Assembly: GCA_021799275.1 (NCBI GenBank) | Contig: JAJZAT010000034.1 | Span: 1-32,279, forward strand | DNA from: Bacillota bacterium | GTDB taxonomy: Bacteria > Bacillota > Sulfobacillia > JAJZYS01 > JAJYTV01 | Length of the DNA stretch: 32,279 nucleotides | Direction: 5' to 3' | Part shown: piece by piece, positions 15,009 through 24,062 of the stretch | Position numbering within the stretch: position 1 is the first letter of the stretch | Layout: the number at the start of each line of letters is the position of its first letter | Made by a program: the position numbers and the translations under genes | Notes under the pieces: model-generated | The model's input: the letters and a program-made list of their open reading frames with translations, nothing else | Databases searched by the model: none | What the model was told of the DNA's origin: nothing

Positions 15009-15698
15009 GTGGCGGCCCAGCGCATCCTGGTGGTCGACGACGAGGAGGCGCTGCGCAACGGCGTCGCGCGCACGTTGCGCGAAAGTGGCTACGACGTCGA
15101 CACCGCGGACGATGGGCCGGGCGCGCTGGAGGCCCTGCACAGGCGCAGGCCGGACCTCCTGCTCCTCGACCTGATGCTGCCCGGCATGGACGGCCTTGAG
15201 GTCTGCAGGCGCGTCCGCCAGGAGTCGGACGTCCCGATCCTGATGCTGACCGCCCGCGACGACGACGTCGACCGCATCCTCGGTCTCGAGCTCGGCGCGG
15301 ACGACTACCTCACGAAGCCCTTCCATGCCCGCGAGCTGGTGCTGCGCATCCGCGCCATCTTGCGCCGCTCGGGCGCCACCTACACGGGACAGCGCCTCAG
15401 GCTTGACGACGGCCGCGTCGAGCTCGACTTCCCCGCGCAGGAGGTGCGGGTGGCGGGCGAGTCCCGGCCCTTGACGCCGACCGAGTTCGCCCTGTTCGCG
15501 CACCTCGCGCGACACCCGGGACAGGTGTTCTCGCGCAGTCGCCTGCTCGAGGAGGTCTGGGGCTACGACTTTCCCGGAGATCTGCGCACCGTGGACGTCC
15601 ACGTGCGGCGTCTCAGGCGCAAGCTCGAGCGGGACCCCGCCGAGCCGCGCCTCATCCTGACGCGCTTCGGCGTCGGCTACTACCTTGCGCAGAGCTAG
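15009..15698 (+). CDS. OmpR/PhoB-family response regulator
   Basis: About 229 residues: a receiver domain (ILVVDDEE acidic pair at 10-12, phospho-acceptor Asp54 in LLLLDLMLPGMDG, Lys103 in DDYLTKPF) and a C-terminal winged helix (LTPTEFALFAHLARHPGQVF, then RTVDVHVRRLRRKLE and TRFGVGYYL). GTG at 15009 is chosen because it is 7 bases from GGGGGAGG; a TTG at 15006 is in the same frame and closer. It binds DNA as a dimer when phosphorylated by its partner kinase, whose TTG start overlaps this gene's end by 14 bases. The linked secreted Asp-box protein gene is a natural candidate target. Confidence 0.94.
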   Translation: MAAQRILVVDDEEALRNGVARTLRESGYDVDTADDGPGALEALHRRRPDLLLLDLMLPGMDGLEVCRRVRQESDVPILMLTARDDDVDRILGLELGADDYLTKPFHARELVLRIRAILRRSGATYTGQRLRLDDGRVELDFPAQEVRVAGESRPLTPTEFALFAHLARHPGQVFSRSRLLEEVWGYDFPGDLRTVDVHVRRLRRKLERDPAEPRLILTRFGVGYYLAQS

Positions 15699-17073
15699 CC
15701 TGCGCTGGCGCATCTCCGCCCTGTTCGGCCTCGGCGCACTGCTGCTCACCGGTCTCCTGACCGGTCTCAGCGTCCAGGCCATCTCGCAGGCCGAGTTCTC
15801 TCGCACCCAGGCGAGCGCCCTCACCGCCGTCCAGGGCGTTTCCGAGGCTTTCGCGGCGGCCATCGGCCGCCACGCGAAGGCGTTCGGCCCAGTGGCGCGC
15901 AGCGCGGCGCAGGCGGCCGGCGGCGCCGTCTACTGGCTCCAAGGCGGCCGGGTGCTCGCCGCCAGCGTCGGGGGTCCCGGGCCCGCCATTCCCTCGAGTC
16001 TCTCGGGCCCCGCCTACCCCGAAGCGACGTTCCTGACGCCGCACGGCACCTGGACGGTCATCGCCGCGGCACCGCTGGGCGCCGGCCTCTCCGCCCGCGG
16101 CGAAGTGATTCTCGTCCGCCGGCTTGCCGCGGTGCAGCGGGAGCTGACCGCCCTGCAGAGACGCCTCTGGGCCGTCGGGCTCCTGGCCGCCCTGCTCTTC
16201 GCCCTGCTCGGGTTTCTCCTCGCGCGCTCGATCGCGGGACCGCTCGAGCGGCTCACGCTCGCCGCGCGTCGCATGTCCGAGGGCCACCTCGGCCAAAGGG
16301 TGCCGCCGCAAGGCCAGGGCGAGGTCGCCGTGCTGAGCCGGGTCTTCAACGACATGGCCGCCCGCCTCGCCGCGCTCGACGCCCTGCGCCGCGGCTTCGT
16401 CGCCGACGCCGCGCATGAGCTGCGCACGCCGGTCGCGGGCATCGAGGCCCTGGCGGAATCCCTGCTCCAGACCGACCGCGGCCTGCCTGGAGACGTGCGC
16501 GACACCCTGCAGGGCATCGCCGGCGAGAGCGAGCGGCTGGGGCGCCTCGTGACGCAGCTCCTGGAGCTCGCGAAGCTCGACAATCCGGACCTCTCCCTCG
16601 ACCTCCATCCCCTGCGCCTCGGCGACTGCCTGCGGGAGGCGCTCTGGGTCCTCGGGCCGGCCATCGCGGAGCGCCACCTGGACCTGCGCGTCGAGACAGG
16701 CGAGGTCTGGGTCCTCGCGGACCCGGACTGGCTCCTGCGCGCCGTGCTGAACGTGCTCCAGAACGCCGTCAGGCACTCGTCCGACGGCGAGCCTCTCGAC
16801 GTATCCATCCGCGGCGACGGTCACCGCGCGGAGATCGTCATCGCGGACCGCGGCCCCGGCGTGCCGGCAGAAGACCTCGGCCGGCTCGGCGAACGCTTCG
16901 GCCGCCTCTCGCCCTCGCGGGAGCGCGCCACCGGCGGCGCAGGACTCGGACTCGCCATCGCGCGCGACGTACTGCGGCGCCACCAGGGCGACATCGCCTT
17001 CCGCCTGCGGGAGGGCGGCGGACTCGAGGTCTCGCTCGTGCTGCCCGAGACCGCGCCGCCCGGGGAACTGTAA
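15685..17073 (+). CDS. Membrane sensor histidine kinase, partner of the upstream regulator
   Basis: A 462-residue class I sensor kinase. Membrane segment 1 is about residues 9-30 and segment 2 about 162-181, enclosing a 130-residue extracytoplasmic sensor domain with YWLQGGRVLAA. A HAMP linker follows (ARSIAGPLERLTLAARRM). The H box is FVADAAHELRTPVAGIEAL with His244. The N box (NVLQNAVRH), G1 (ADRGPGVP) and G2 (GGAGLGLAI) are all present. The start is TTG at 15685, overlapping the regulator's stop codon region, so production is coupled. The signal is unknown; the sensor loop has no recognised fold. Confidence 0.93.
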   Translation: MRRASLRWRISALFGLGALLLTGLLTGLSVQAISQAEFSRTQASALTAVQGVSEAFAAAIGRHAKAFGPVARSAAQAAGGAVYWLQGGRVLAASVGGPGPAIPSSLSGPAYPEATFLTPHGTWTVIAAAPLGAGLSARGEVILVRRLAAVQRELTALQRRLWAVGLLAALLFALLGFLLARSIAGPLERLTLAARRMSEGHLGQRVPPQGQGEVAVLSRVFNDMAARLAALDALRRGFVADAAHELRTPVAGIEALAESLLQTDRGLPGDVRDTLQGIAGESERLGRLVTQLLELAKLDNPDLSLDLHPLRLGDCLREALWVLGPAIAERHLDLRVETGEVWVLADPDWLLRAVLNVLQNAVRHSSDGEPLDVSIRGDGHRAEIVIADRGPGVPAEDLGRLGERFGRLSPSRERATGGAGLGLAIARDVLRRHQGDIAFRLREGGGLEVSLVLPETAPPGEL

Positions 17074-17145
17074 CAACTCCGCAACAACGATCGGCGAGTC
17101 CGTCACCTCGCTCCGGTACGATGCGGGCAAGGATGGTGATGCCTG

Positions 17146-19248
17146 GTGCGGCGCGGCTTGCGGATCCTGGGAGCGGTGGCCGTGGTCCTCGCGGTGTTGG
17201 CGGTCGCGGGTCTCGTCGTTTTCCTGAACCTGCCCCTGCGCCCGCCGGCCGGGGTGGCGAGCCCGTCCGGCACCGCCCCGGCGCCGAACATCGTGCGGCG
17301 CCTAAAGGGCAGCGTGCAGGCGGCCTCAGGTTCCGCCGCCCAGGCGCAGCAGCCCGCCGTGGACCTCAAGTTCCAGACTCCCAGCCAAGGCTCGGCCATC
17401 GTCGGCTGCGGCTACGGGCAGCCCGCCGCTCCCGGCGCTCCCTCCCCGCTCAGCCCCTGCACGATCATCGGCACATCCGACGGCGGCGCGACCTGGCATC
17501 GCGAGTTCAGCACAAAGGTGCAGATCGGCCGGCTCACCTTTCCGAGCCCTGCCGACGGCTTCGCCTGGACCGCTTCCGGCTACTGTCCATACGCAGGCTG
17601 TCCGACCAGGATCTTCGCCACCAGGGACGGCGGCCGGACGTGGGCACTCCGCTACCAGGGAACGAAAACCCTCTCGAGTCTCGCGTTCCAGTCGGGCGCC
17701 GACGCCTGGGCCGTGGCGGGCGGTGCGCTCCTCCGCTCGACGGACGGCGCGCGCACCTGGACGCAGGCCCTTTCGAGCCAGACCTGCACCTTCCAGCAGG
17801 TCAGCTTCAAAGGACCCGTCGGGATCGCGGTGGGCCAGGGCGCCCAAGGAGTCTGCGCCTACCGCACCAACGATGGCGGCGTCGCGTGGTCGCCCTGGAT
17901 CGCGGGGCTGCAGGCGCCGGAGATCGCCCCGGTGTTCGACACGTTCATCCAGGTCTCCGGCCTCGCAAAGTACATCGGCGGTCCCGCCAAGGCGGCGGCC
18001 GCTTGCAGCGCGGGCTCGGCCCAGTCCACCGGCGGCAAGGACGCCTGGCTTACCGTTGTCTGCAACCAGATCAACCCTGACATGCTCGCCGTCATGCACA
18101 CGGCCGACGGCGGCGCGTCCTGGCAGCTCGCGTGGTCCACCCAAGGCTGCGCGATGGGCTGCCAGGGCATGGGCGGCAGCGAAAGTCCGCTCTTCTTCCT
18201 GGGCGACGCGGCGTGGCGGGCCGCCCCGAGCGGCGTCTCCCGCAGCACCGACGGCGCCCGCAGCTGGTCCACGGGCGGGCAGCTCTGCACCATGGCGCAG
18301 TGCATCCCGACGCTCGACTTCCTGAGTCGGGAGCGAGGCTTCGCCGCGACGCAGTCCGGCGTCTTCGCGACCAGGGACGGCGGCATGTCCTGGACGCGGA
18401 TCTGGCCCTCCTCGGGTCCCGGGCAACTCGCGGCGGTGTCGCTCGTCAATCCGAAGGTCGGGTTCGCCGTGCCTCAACTGCGGGTCGGCAGCGTCCTCGA
18501 GACGACCGACCTGGGCCGCACCTGGCACTCGTACCTGACGGCGCCGGACGGGCTGACCCTCTCGGCGATCGACTTCCTCACCTCGCGGGAGGGCTTTCTC
18601 TACGGCACCCACCAGGGCCTGAACGTGCTCCTCTACACGGGAAACGGCGGCCGGAGCTTCCGGCCCATCATGCTCCCGAAGGGGCAGTTCGGCACGATCC
18701 AGATCTCCCAGCTCGCCTTCACGACCCCGCAGGCGGGGCTTGCGATGGACGACTTCGGCAACGCCTGGCGCACCGCCGACGGCGGGCGGCACTGGACGGA
18801 GGTCGGCTCCTTCCCCCTCGGCCACCCGCAGCAGGTGGCATGGGCAAGCCCGCACGAAGCCTACGCCACCGTCTTTCTCAAGACGGTCAAGAAGTCGGCG
18901 GGCAAGCCCGAGGTCACCGGCCAATACGGACTCGTCGCGTCGAGCGACGGCGGCAAGACGTGGCAGCCCATGGCCGCTTGGCCCTGGCCCCCGGCCAAGG
19001 GGCAGGTGGGAGCGTCGGTGGTGGCGGCCGTGGGCACGAACATCTGGCTCTTCGGTGACAGCGGGGTCCTGCGCAGTACGGACGCAGGCCGTACCTGGAC
19101 CAGGGTGAACCTCCCTTCATCCGTGCAGCTCTACCCCACCGCCCTGACCTTCGCGGACCGGACGCACGGCTGGCTGCTCTCGAACGGGCAGCTCTACGCG
19201 ACCGCCGACGGCGGTGTCGCCTGGGTTCAGGTGGCGCTCTCGCGCTAA
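17146..19248 (+). CDS. Membrane-anchored secreted protein with 13 Asp-box (BNR/YCF48-like) repeats
   Basis: A 700-residue protein. An N-terminal basic patch and hydrophobic stretch (LGAVAVVLAVLAVAGLVVFL) form a signal anchor, then a Pro/Ala-rich linker. From about residue 110 to the end, 13 Asp-box-type motifs recur about every 45 residues: SDGGATW (111), RDGGRTW (160), TDGARTW, NDGGVAW, ADGGASW, TDGARSW, RDGGMSW, TDLGRTW, GNGGRSF, ADGGRHW, SDGGKTW, TDAGRTW and ADGGVAW (687). This predicts one or two beta-propellers outside the cell, like YCF48/sialidase-type repeat proteins. Several close cysteine pairs (CPYAGC, CAMGC, CTMAQC) suggest disulfides. Start is GTG at 17146, 72 bases after the kinase. 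The sialidase active-site arginines are not evident. Role unknown, perhaps surface binding or assembly. Confidence 0.83.
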   Translation: MRRGLRILGAVAVVLAVLAVAGLVVFLNLPLRPPAGVASPSGTAPAPNIVRRLKGSVQAASGSAAQAQQPAVDLKFQTPSQGSAIVGCGYGQPAAPGAPSPLSPCTIIGTSDGGATWHREFSTKVQIGRLTFPSPADGFAWTASGYCPYAGCPTRIFATRDGGRTWALRYQGTKTLSSLAFQSGADAWAVAGGALLRSTDGARTWTQALSSQTCTFQQVSFKGPVGIAVGQGAQGVCAYRTNDGGVAWSPWIAGLQAPEIAPVFDTFIQVSGLAKYIGGPAKAAAACSAGSAQSTGGKDAWLTVVCNQINPDMLAVMHTADGGASWQLAWSTQGCAMGCQGMGGSESPLFFLGDAAWRAAPSGVSRSTDGARSWSTGGQLCTMAQCIPTLDFLSRERGFAATQSGVFATRDGGMSWTRIWPSSGPGQLAAVSLVNPKVGFAVPQLRVGSVLETTDLGRTWHSYLTAPDGLTLSAIDFLTSREGFLYGTHQGLNVLLYTGNGGRSFRPIMLPKGQFGTIQISQLAFTTPQAGLAMDDFGNAWRTADGGRHWTEVGSFPLGHPQQVAWASPHEAYATVFLKTVKKSAGKPEVTGQYGLVASSDGGKTWQPMAAWPWPPAKGQVGASVVAAVGTNIWLFGDSGVLRSTDAGRTWTRVNLPSSVQLYPTALTFADRTHGWLLSNGQLYATADGGVAWVQVALSR

Positions 19249-19266
19249 AGCTGGCCGATCGTGCGG

Positions 19267-19299
19267 GGACCGCCCACGGCGGATGCCGCAGGCGGTTCC
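19267..19299. terminator. Hairpin between convergent Asp-box and thiolase genes
   Basis: GGACCGCC pairs imperfectly with GGCGGTTCC, with an inner GCGG/CCGC stem, between the convergent stop codons at 19248 and 19317. On the plus strand it is followed by TGTTTGGGATTTC, a weak T-rich run. A shared terminator is likely. Confidence 0.45.
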
Positions 19300-19316
19300 T
19301 GTTTGGGATTTCAGGC

Positions 19317-20483
19317 TCAGAGCCGCTCGAAGATGGCCGCGATGCCCTGCCCGCCGCCGATGCAGGCCGTCACGATCCCGTACCTGCCGCCCGAACGGCG
19401 CAGCTCGTAGAGGAGCTTCGCCGTCAGGATCGCGCCGGTAGCGGCGATCGGGTGGCCGAGGGCGATCGCGCCCCCGTTCACGTTCACCTTCTCCATGTCG
19501 ACCCGGAGCTCGCGGATCGAGGCCAGGGTCTGGCTCGCGAAGGCCTCGTTGAGCTCCACAAGGTCGATGGCGTCGAGGTCCATGCCGGTCTTTTCCAGCA
19601 CCTTGCGCACGGCCGGCACCGGACCCATGCCCATGAGGTTCGGATCGACGCCGGCGACGGCCCAGGCCACAAGCCGGCCGAGCGGCTCGAGGCCGCGTCG
19701 CGAGGCCTGCGCCGCCGACATCACCACCGCCGCGCCGGCGCCGTCGTTGATGCCCGACGAGTTGCCCGCCGTCACCGTGCCACCCTGGCGGAAGGCGGGC
19801 CGCAGCGCCTGCAGGCGCTCGAGCGTCGTGTCCGCGCGGGGGTGCTCGTCGACGTCGAAGGTTCGGCTGGCACCACGGCCCGCGGGCAGCTCGAGCGGTA
19901 CGATCTGGTCCTTGAAGCGACCTTCGCGGATCGCCAGCACGGCCCGCTCCTGCGAGCGCAGGGCGAAGGCGTCCTGATCCTCGCGGCTCACCCGGTAGCG
20001 CTCCGCGACATTCTCCGCCGTGACGCCCATCGGCGGATTGCCGACGGCGTCCGGCGCCAGCCTCGCGCGCACGAAGGCAGGCGGCATGCGCTGATAGGCG
20101 CCGGTCGGCCGCTCCATCAGGTAGGGGGCCCTGGTCATCGACTCGCTGCCACCGGCCAGCACGACCTCGCATTGCCCGGCCCGCACCGCCTGGTCCGCGA
20201 GGCAGATCGCCTGCAGCCCCGATCCGCACTGCCGGTCCACCGTCATCGCCGGCACCTCGACCGGCAGGCCCGCCTCGAGCGCCGTCAGGCGCCCGACGTT
20301 GCCGCCGCCGGCCATCACGTTGCCCCAGATCACGTCCTCCACCTCGCCCGGCTCAAGCCGCGCGCGGCGCAGGGCCTCGAGCATCGCCGCGGCGCCGAAC
20401 CTCTCCACCGGCACGTCCTGGAGCGCACCGGGCGAGCGGGCGATCGCGGTGCGCAGGGAGCTCACGATCACGGCATCGGTCAT
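19317..20483 (-). CDS. Acetyl-CoA acetyltransferase / 3-ketoacyl-CoA thiolase
   Basis: A 388-residue thiolase with every catalytic element: nucleophile Cys86 in [12 protein letters not shown], the NEAFA loop, the His in [14 protein letters not shown], and the second Cys in [11 protein letters not shown]. It cleaves a 3-ketoacyl-CoA with CoA to acetyl-CoA and a shortened acyl-CoA, or runs in reverse. As the last gene of the nine-gene acyl-CoA operon it supplies the terminal step. Start is ATG at 20483, 20 bases after the SDR stop, with GGAGGAGG upstream. Chain-length preference cannot be read from the sequence. Confidence 0.95.
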   Translation of the reverse strand: MTDAVIVSSLRTAIARSPGALQDVPVERFGAAAMLEALRRARLEPGEVEDVIWGNVMAGGGNVGRLTALEAGLPVEVPAMTVDRQCGSGLQAICLADQAVRAGQCEVVLAGGSESMTRAPYLMERPTGAYQRMPPAFVRARLAPDAVGNPPMGVTAENVAERYRVSREDQDAFALRSQERAVLAIREGRFKDQIVPLELPAGRGASRTFDVDEHPRADTTLERLQALRPAFRQGGTVTAGNSSGINDGAGAAVVMSAAQASRRGLEPLGRLVAWAVAGVDPNLMGMGPVPAVRKVLEKTGMDLDAIDLVELNEAFASQTLASIRELRVDMEKVNVNGGAIALGHPIAATGAILTAKLLYELRRSGGRYGIVTACIGGGQGIAAIFERL

Positions 20484-20503
20484 GGCGGTGCCTCCTCCAG
20501 CGG

Positions 20504-21286
20504 TCAGGCCGTGGCGCCGCCATCGACGGCGATGGCCTGGCCCGTGATGTAGGAACTCGCGGGGGCGGCCAGGAAGACGGCGAGGCCCTTGAGCTCCCCC
20601 GGACGGCCGATGCGCCCCATCGGCGTGCGCTCCGAGATGATCGCCTCCGCCTCCTGCAGGATGCCGCGCGTCATGCGGGTCGGGAAGAAGCCCGGGCAGA
20701 TCGCGTTCACGAGGATGCCGTACGGGGCCATGTGCGTCGCGAGCGTGCGCGTCAGGCCGATGACGCCCGCCTTCGAGACCGAATACCCGATGGCGGAGAG
20801 TTCGTCCGGGCGGCCGCCGGCGAGCCCCGCGATCGAGGCGACGTTGATGACCCGCCCCCCGTCGCCCTGGGCCACCATCTGCCGGCAGACGGCCTGCGTC
20901 AGGCGCCAGGTGCCGTCGAGGTTCGTCTCCATCACCTGGCGCCAGCGCTCGAAGGGCATCTCGAGCGTCGGCGCGCCCCAGCTGATGCCGGCGTTGTTCA
21001 CGAGGATGTCGATGCGCCCGTACATTTCAAGGATCCTGTCGAGCCAGCGCCCGACATCCGCCTCTTCCGCCACCGAACCGAGCATGGCGGCCACCTCGAT
21101 GCCGCGGGCCCTCAGGGATGCCTCGGCCTCGCGCAGAAACTCCTCGCGCCGGGCGGTGATCACGAGGCGAGCCCCCGCCTCGCCGAGACCCTCGGCCAGT
21201 TCGAGCCCGATGCCGCGCGATCCGCCGGTGACGAGGGCCACTTTGCCCCTCAGGCTGAAGAGTTCGTCGAGCCCGCCTTCGCCCAT
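20504..21286 (-). CDS. SDR-family oxidoreductase (gluconate 5-dehydrogenase/FabG-like)
   Basis: A 260-residue classical short-chain dehydrogenase: cofactor motif [17 protein letters not shown] near the N-terminus, [10 protein letters not shown], catalytic Ser in [10 protein letters not shown] and the Tyr/Lys pair in YSVSKAG, and the C-terminal [12 protein letters not shown] at 21286 is preferred because GGAGG precedes it; an upstream ATG at 21331 overlaps the hydrolase gene. It is the second SDR of the operon. It could oxidise a 3-hydroxyacyl-CoA, or a different alcohol from a branched or functionalised substrate. The motif after TGG (Arg at SRGIG) and ITARREE suggest NADP(H) use, as an inference. 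Confidence 0.87.
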   Translation of the reverse strand: MGEGGLDELFSLRGKVALVTGGSRGIGLELAEGLGEAGARLVITARREEFLREAEASLRARGIEVAAMLGSVAEEADVGRWLDRILEMYGRIDILVNNAGISWGAPTLEMPFERWRQVMETNLDGTWRLTQAVCRQMVAQGDGGRVINVASIAGLAGGRPDELSAIGYSVSKAGVIGLTRTLATHMAPYGILVNAICPGFFPTRMTRGILQEAEAIISERTPMGRIGRPGELKGLAVFLAAPASSYITGQAIAVDGGATA

Positions 21287-21312
21287 CGTTGCCGCCTCCT
21301 CCGCCATCGCCC

Positions 21313-22248
21313 TTACGAAGCCGCGGTCCAAAGGCCGTCCGCCCCGCGACGCACCATCCCCGTCGCCGCCAGGTGGCTGAGCGCCGCGAGCGTCTCCGCG
21401 AGCACCGAGGGATCCTGGCGATGTGGCGCCAGCCGCCGCGCCACCTGCCAGGTGGACAGCCCCTCCGCCGGCAGCGCCGCGAGGGTACGCCCGAGGAACT
21501 CCTCCTGAAAGCGCAGCTGCCGCGAGACGAACTCCCTAAGCCCCTCGCGCAGCGGCACGCCGTGACTCGGCAGCACGAGCCGCGCGTCGATCTCCGCCGC
21601 ACGGCGCAGGCTCGCGAGGTATCCGCCCAGGGGATCGCCCGTCACCCCGGGGCTCATCCAGACGTTGGGCGCCTCGGGCTCCACCACCTGGTCGGCGGAG
21701 AAGAGCCAGCCGCGGCTGCGCTCGAAGAGCATCACCTGACCTGGGCAGTGGCCCGGCACCTCCACCACCTCGAAACTCAGGTCGCCGACGCGGATCGCCC
21801 GGCTGGCATCGAGCGGCGTCACGGCGTCGCCGAGCTCGATGCCGCCGTTCGGCTTGAAGCCGGCGAACTCCCGGATGACCTGCTCCGGCACACCTTGCTC
21901 CGCCGCCCATGTGGCGGCCTCGCGTTCTCCCCCGGCGCGCGGCGCGAGATCCGCGGGATGGAGCAGGACCTGCCCGCCCCAGCGCCGCCGCACGGCCGCC
22001 GCGCCGCCGGCGTGGTCCGGGTGGCGATGCGTCAGCAGCAGGAGGTCGAGGGCGCCGTCCGGCACGCCGATCGCCTTGAGCGCCCGTCCGAGCGCCCGAA
22101 GACTTGTCTCCGCGTTGATGCCGACGTCGATCAGCATCCTCTGCCCCCGGCTCTCCACCAGGTAGACGCTGACGAACGGCACGGACCACTGCATCGGCAG
22201 CAGGATGCGGTAGAGTCCATCCTCAAGCCGCCACGCGTTCTCGGCCAC
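21313..22248 (-). CDS. Metallo-beta-lactamase-fold hydrolase
   Basis: A 311-residue MBL-fold protein with the metal motif THRHPDHAGG at about 73-82 and the further ligands in VPGHCPGQ, LFSADQV and VLPSHGVP. A C-terminal helical domain follows (about 225-311), as in the glyoxalase II/LACTB2-like group, ending with a winged-helix-like segment. The start GTG at 22248 is 5 bases from GGAGG; the much longer open frame above it overlaps the ETF genes and is ignored. Inside a beta-oxidation operon it probably acts as a thioesterase or lactone/ester hydrolase on a pathway intermediate, but that is inference. Confidence 0.86.
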   Translation of the reverse strand: MAENAWRLEDGLYRILLPMQWSVPFVSVYLVESRGQRMLIDVGINAETSLRALGRALKAIGVPDGALDLLLLTHRHPDHAGGAAAVRRRWGGQVLLHPADLAPRAGGEREAATWAAEQGVPEQVIREFAGFKPNGGIELGDAVTPLDASRAIRVGDLSFEVVEVPGHCPGQVMLFERSRGWLFSADQVVEPEAPNVWMSPGVTGDPLGGYLASLRRAAEIDARLVLPSHGVPLREGLREFVSRQLRFQEEFLGRTLAALPAEGLSTWQVARRLAPHRQDPSVLAETLAALSHLAATGMVRRGADGLWTAAS

Positions 22249-22262
22249 CGTCTCCTCCAGGA

Positions 22263-23246
22263 TCAATCCGCAAGCATCTCCTTCAGGGCCACTGTCAGGG
22301 CCGGCACGACCTCCCGCCAGTCGCCGACGACGCCGAGCCTGGCGTAGTCGAAGATGGGAGCTTCGGGATCCCGGTTGATCGCGACGATCGTCTTGGCGCG
22401 CGAGCAGCCGACAAGATGCTGGCTCGCCCCCGAGATCCCGACCGCGACGTAGAGATCCGGCGCCACCGTCTTGCCGGTCTGGCCGATCTGCCAGGTGGGC
22501 GGGGCCCAGCCCTCGTCCACGGCCGCCCGCGACGCCCCGACCGCTCCACCGAGCGTGAGGGCGAGTTCCCCGAGCGGCTCGAAGCCCTCCGGACCGCCGA
22601 GGCCCCTCCCGCCGGAGACGATCGCCCTCGCCTCCTCGAGGCCCGGCCCCTGGCGTTCCTCGGTCTGGCGCCGCAAGAGCCGCGGCCAACTCGGCCATGC
22701 CTCGATGGCGAGGCCGAGATCCCGCGCCTCCCCCCGACCGGCCCGCGGCGGCTCGTCCCGCCGGCCTGCGCCGGGGCGCACGGTGGCGATGGCCGGCCCG
22801 CCCGCCACCGTCATGGTCGCGATGGCCTTGCCGCCGAAGACGAGCCGCTGAAAGACCGGCCGGCCCTCCTCCAGCGACCAGTCCGTCACCTCCGTGACGA
22901 GCCCTGCGCCAAGGCGGTAGCCGAGGCGCGGCGCCCAGTCGCGTCCGAGGCTGTCGGCGGGGAGCAGCACAAGGGACGGCCGCAAGACTTCGCACCCGGC
23001 GACGAGCGCCGCAAGGCCCGCCTCGCCCGGAGCCGTGTCGAGCGCTTCCTCCTCGCAGGTCAGCACCACGTCCGCGCCGGCCGCCCGCAAGGTGTCCGCC
23101 GCGATCTGCGCGCCGGTGCCGAGCGCCAGGACCCCGAGTTCCCCGCCCGTTTCGGCCGCGAGCGTGCCCGCGGACTGCACCAGGTCTCTGGCTGCCGCGG
23201 AAACGCGGCCGCCCCAGGCCCAGACGGCCGTCACGATGTTCGTCAA
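22263..23246 (-). CDS. etfA: Electron transfer flavoprotein alpha subunit
   Basis: About 327 residues. The C-terminal FAD domain carries IVSGGRGLGGPEGFEPL, QIGQTGKTVAPDLYVAVG and ISGASQHLVG, all typical of the alpha subunit, followed by AINRDPEAPIFDYARLGVVGDW. The start is probably TTG at 23246, giving MTNIVTAVWAWGG: the ATG at 23261 overlaps the etfB stop but is itself followed by GGGAGGGGAA, which looks like the ribosome-binding site for the TTG. It pairs with etfB to take electrons from acyl-CoA dehydrogenase to an ETF:quinone oxidoreductase, which is not in the window. Confidence 0.93.
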   Translation of the reverse strand: MTNIVTAVWAWGGRVSAAARDLVQSAGTLAAETGGELGVLALGTGAQIAADTLRAAGADVVLTCEEEALDTAPGEAGLAALVAGCEVLRPSLVLLPADSLGRDWAPRLGYRLGAGLVTEVTDWSLEEGRPVFQRLVFGGKAIATMTVAGGPAIATVRPGAGRRDEPPRAGRGEARDLGLAIEAWPSWPRLLRRQTEERQGPGLEEARAIVSGGRGLGGPEGFEPLGELALTLGGAVGASRAAVDEGWAPPTWQIGQTGKTVAPDLYVAVGISGASQHLVGCSRAKTIVAINRDPEAPIFDYARLGVVGDWREVVPALTVALKEMLAD

Positions 23247-23260
23247 GGGTTCCCCTCCCA

Positions 23261-24052
23261 TCAGACGGCGCCAAGCTCCCGCAGCCGCCGCGCGAGCAGG
23301 GCGGCGGTCCCCGCCGCACCGCCTCCGTCCAGGATCTCCGCCCGCCGCCTGGGTGCCGGCAGGCGCAGGTCGAGCGTCTCCACACGGGCCTCGTCGCTCT
23401 CCGTTCCCGGCAGCAGCTCTTCGAGCGGGATCGTCGTAAGCTCGCGCCCGCGGGCCGCCATCACGTCCTTGATCCTGGCGGGGCGTAGCACGTTGCCGGG
23501 ATCGTTCGTCACGGTCAGGACGGCAGGGCCTGGCAGGCGGTAGACGGCCTGCCCGCTCTCCACCTGCTGGACCGCCTCGAAACCGCCCGGCGCAAGGCTG
23601 AGGCCGGAGACGAACGGCAGGCAGGGGCACCCCAGAGCCTCGGCCAGCATGCCACCGAGCTGGCCCGCCTCCCAGTCGGCGGCCTGGCGGCCGCAGAGGA
23701 CGAGGTCCGCCGGCGGCAGCCGGCGGATCGCCGCCGCCAGCACCCGGGCCTTGCGTCCCGCCGGCAGGCCGTTTTCGTCGCCGAGAAGGTGCACGGCCTC
23801 GTCGACCTGGAGGGCCAGGGCCTTGCGCAACACGTCCTCCGCCGCCCTCGGCCCGAAGGTGAGCGCCGTGACGCGCGCATCGGCCCGCGCGTCGCGCAGC
23901 CTGAGGGCGAGTTCGAGCGCGTTGCCGTCGAAGACGCTGAGGACGAACGGGTGGCGCAGGACGGTCGGCTCCTTGCGCTCCGGATCGAGCGAGAAGGCGC
24001 TCTGCGGGATCTCGGGGTCAAGCACGCGCTTCAAGAGGACGACGAGGTGCAT
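23261..24052 (-). CDS. etfB: Electron transfer flavoprotein beta subunit
   Basis: A 263-residue beta subunit: N-terminal LVVLLKRVLDPEIPQ, the LSVFDGNALELALRLRD segment, LVLCGRQAADWEAGQLGGMLAEALG (the usual form is CGxQxxDxxxxQ), and the C-terminal LPAPRRR region. AMP and the shared FAD sit at the interface with the alpha subunit. Its stop touches the first possible start of etfA. ATG at 24052 is 11 bases below the stop of the SDR gene. It is one of nine genes of the acyl-CoA operon; co-location with acyl-CoA dehydrogenase supports a dedicated electron-transfer role. Confidence 0.93.
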   Translation of the reverse strand: MHLVVLLKRVLDPEIPQSAFSLDPERKEPTVLRHPFVLSVFDGNALELALRLRDARADARVTALTFGPRAAEDVLRKALALQVDEAVHLLGDENGLPAGRKARVLAAAIRRLPPADLVLCGRQAADWEAGQLGGMLAEALGCPCLPFVSGLSLAPGGFEAVQQVESGQAVYRLPGPAVLTVTNDPGNVLRPARIKDVMAARGRELTTIPLEELLPGTESDEARVETLDLRLPAPRRRAEILDGGGAAGTAALLARRLRELGAV

Positions 24053-24062
24053 CCGCCGCCCC

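Noticed and set aside
17117-17122. TACGAT as -10 box for the Asp-box protein gene
   Set aside because: No -35 match at 16-18 bases; the gene may simply be transcribed with the two-component system.
21313-23385. 690-codon minus-strand frame suggesting a fused protein
   Set aside because: Only the last 311 codons form a real MBL protein with its own GTG and GGAGG site; the upstream part is an out-of-frame read of etfA/etfB.
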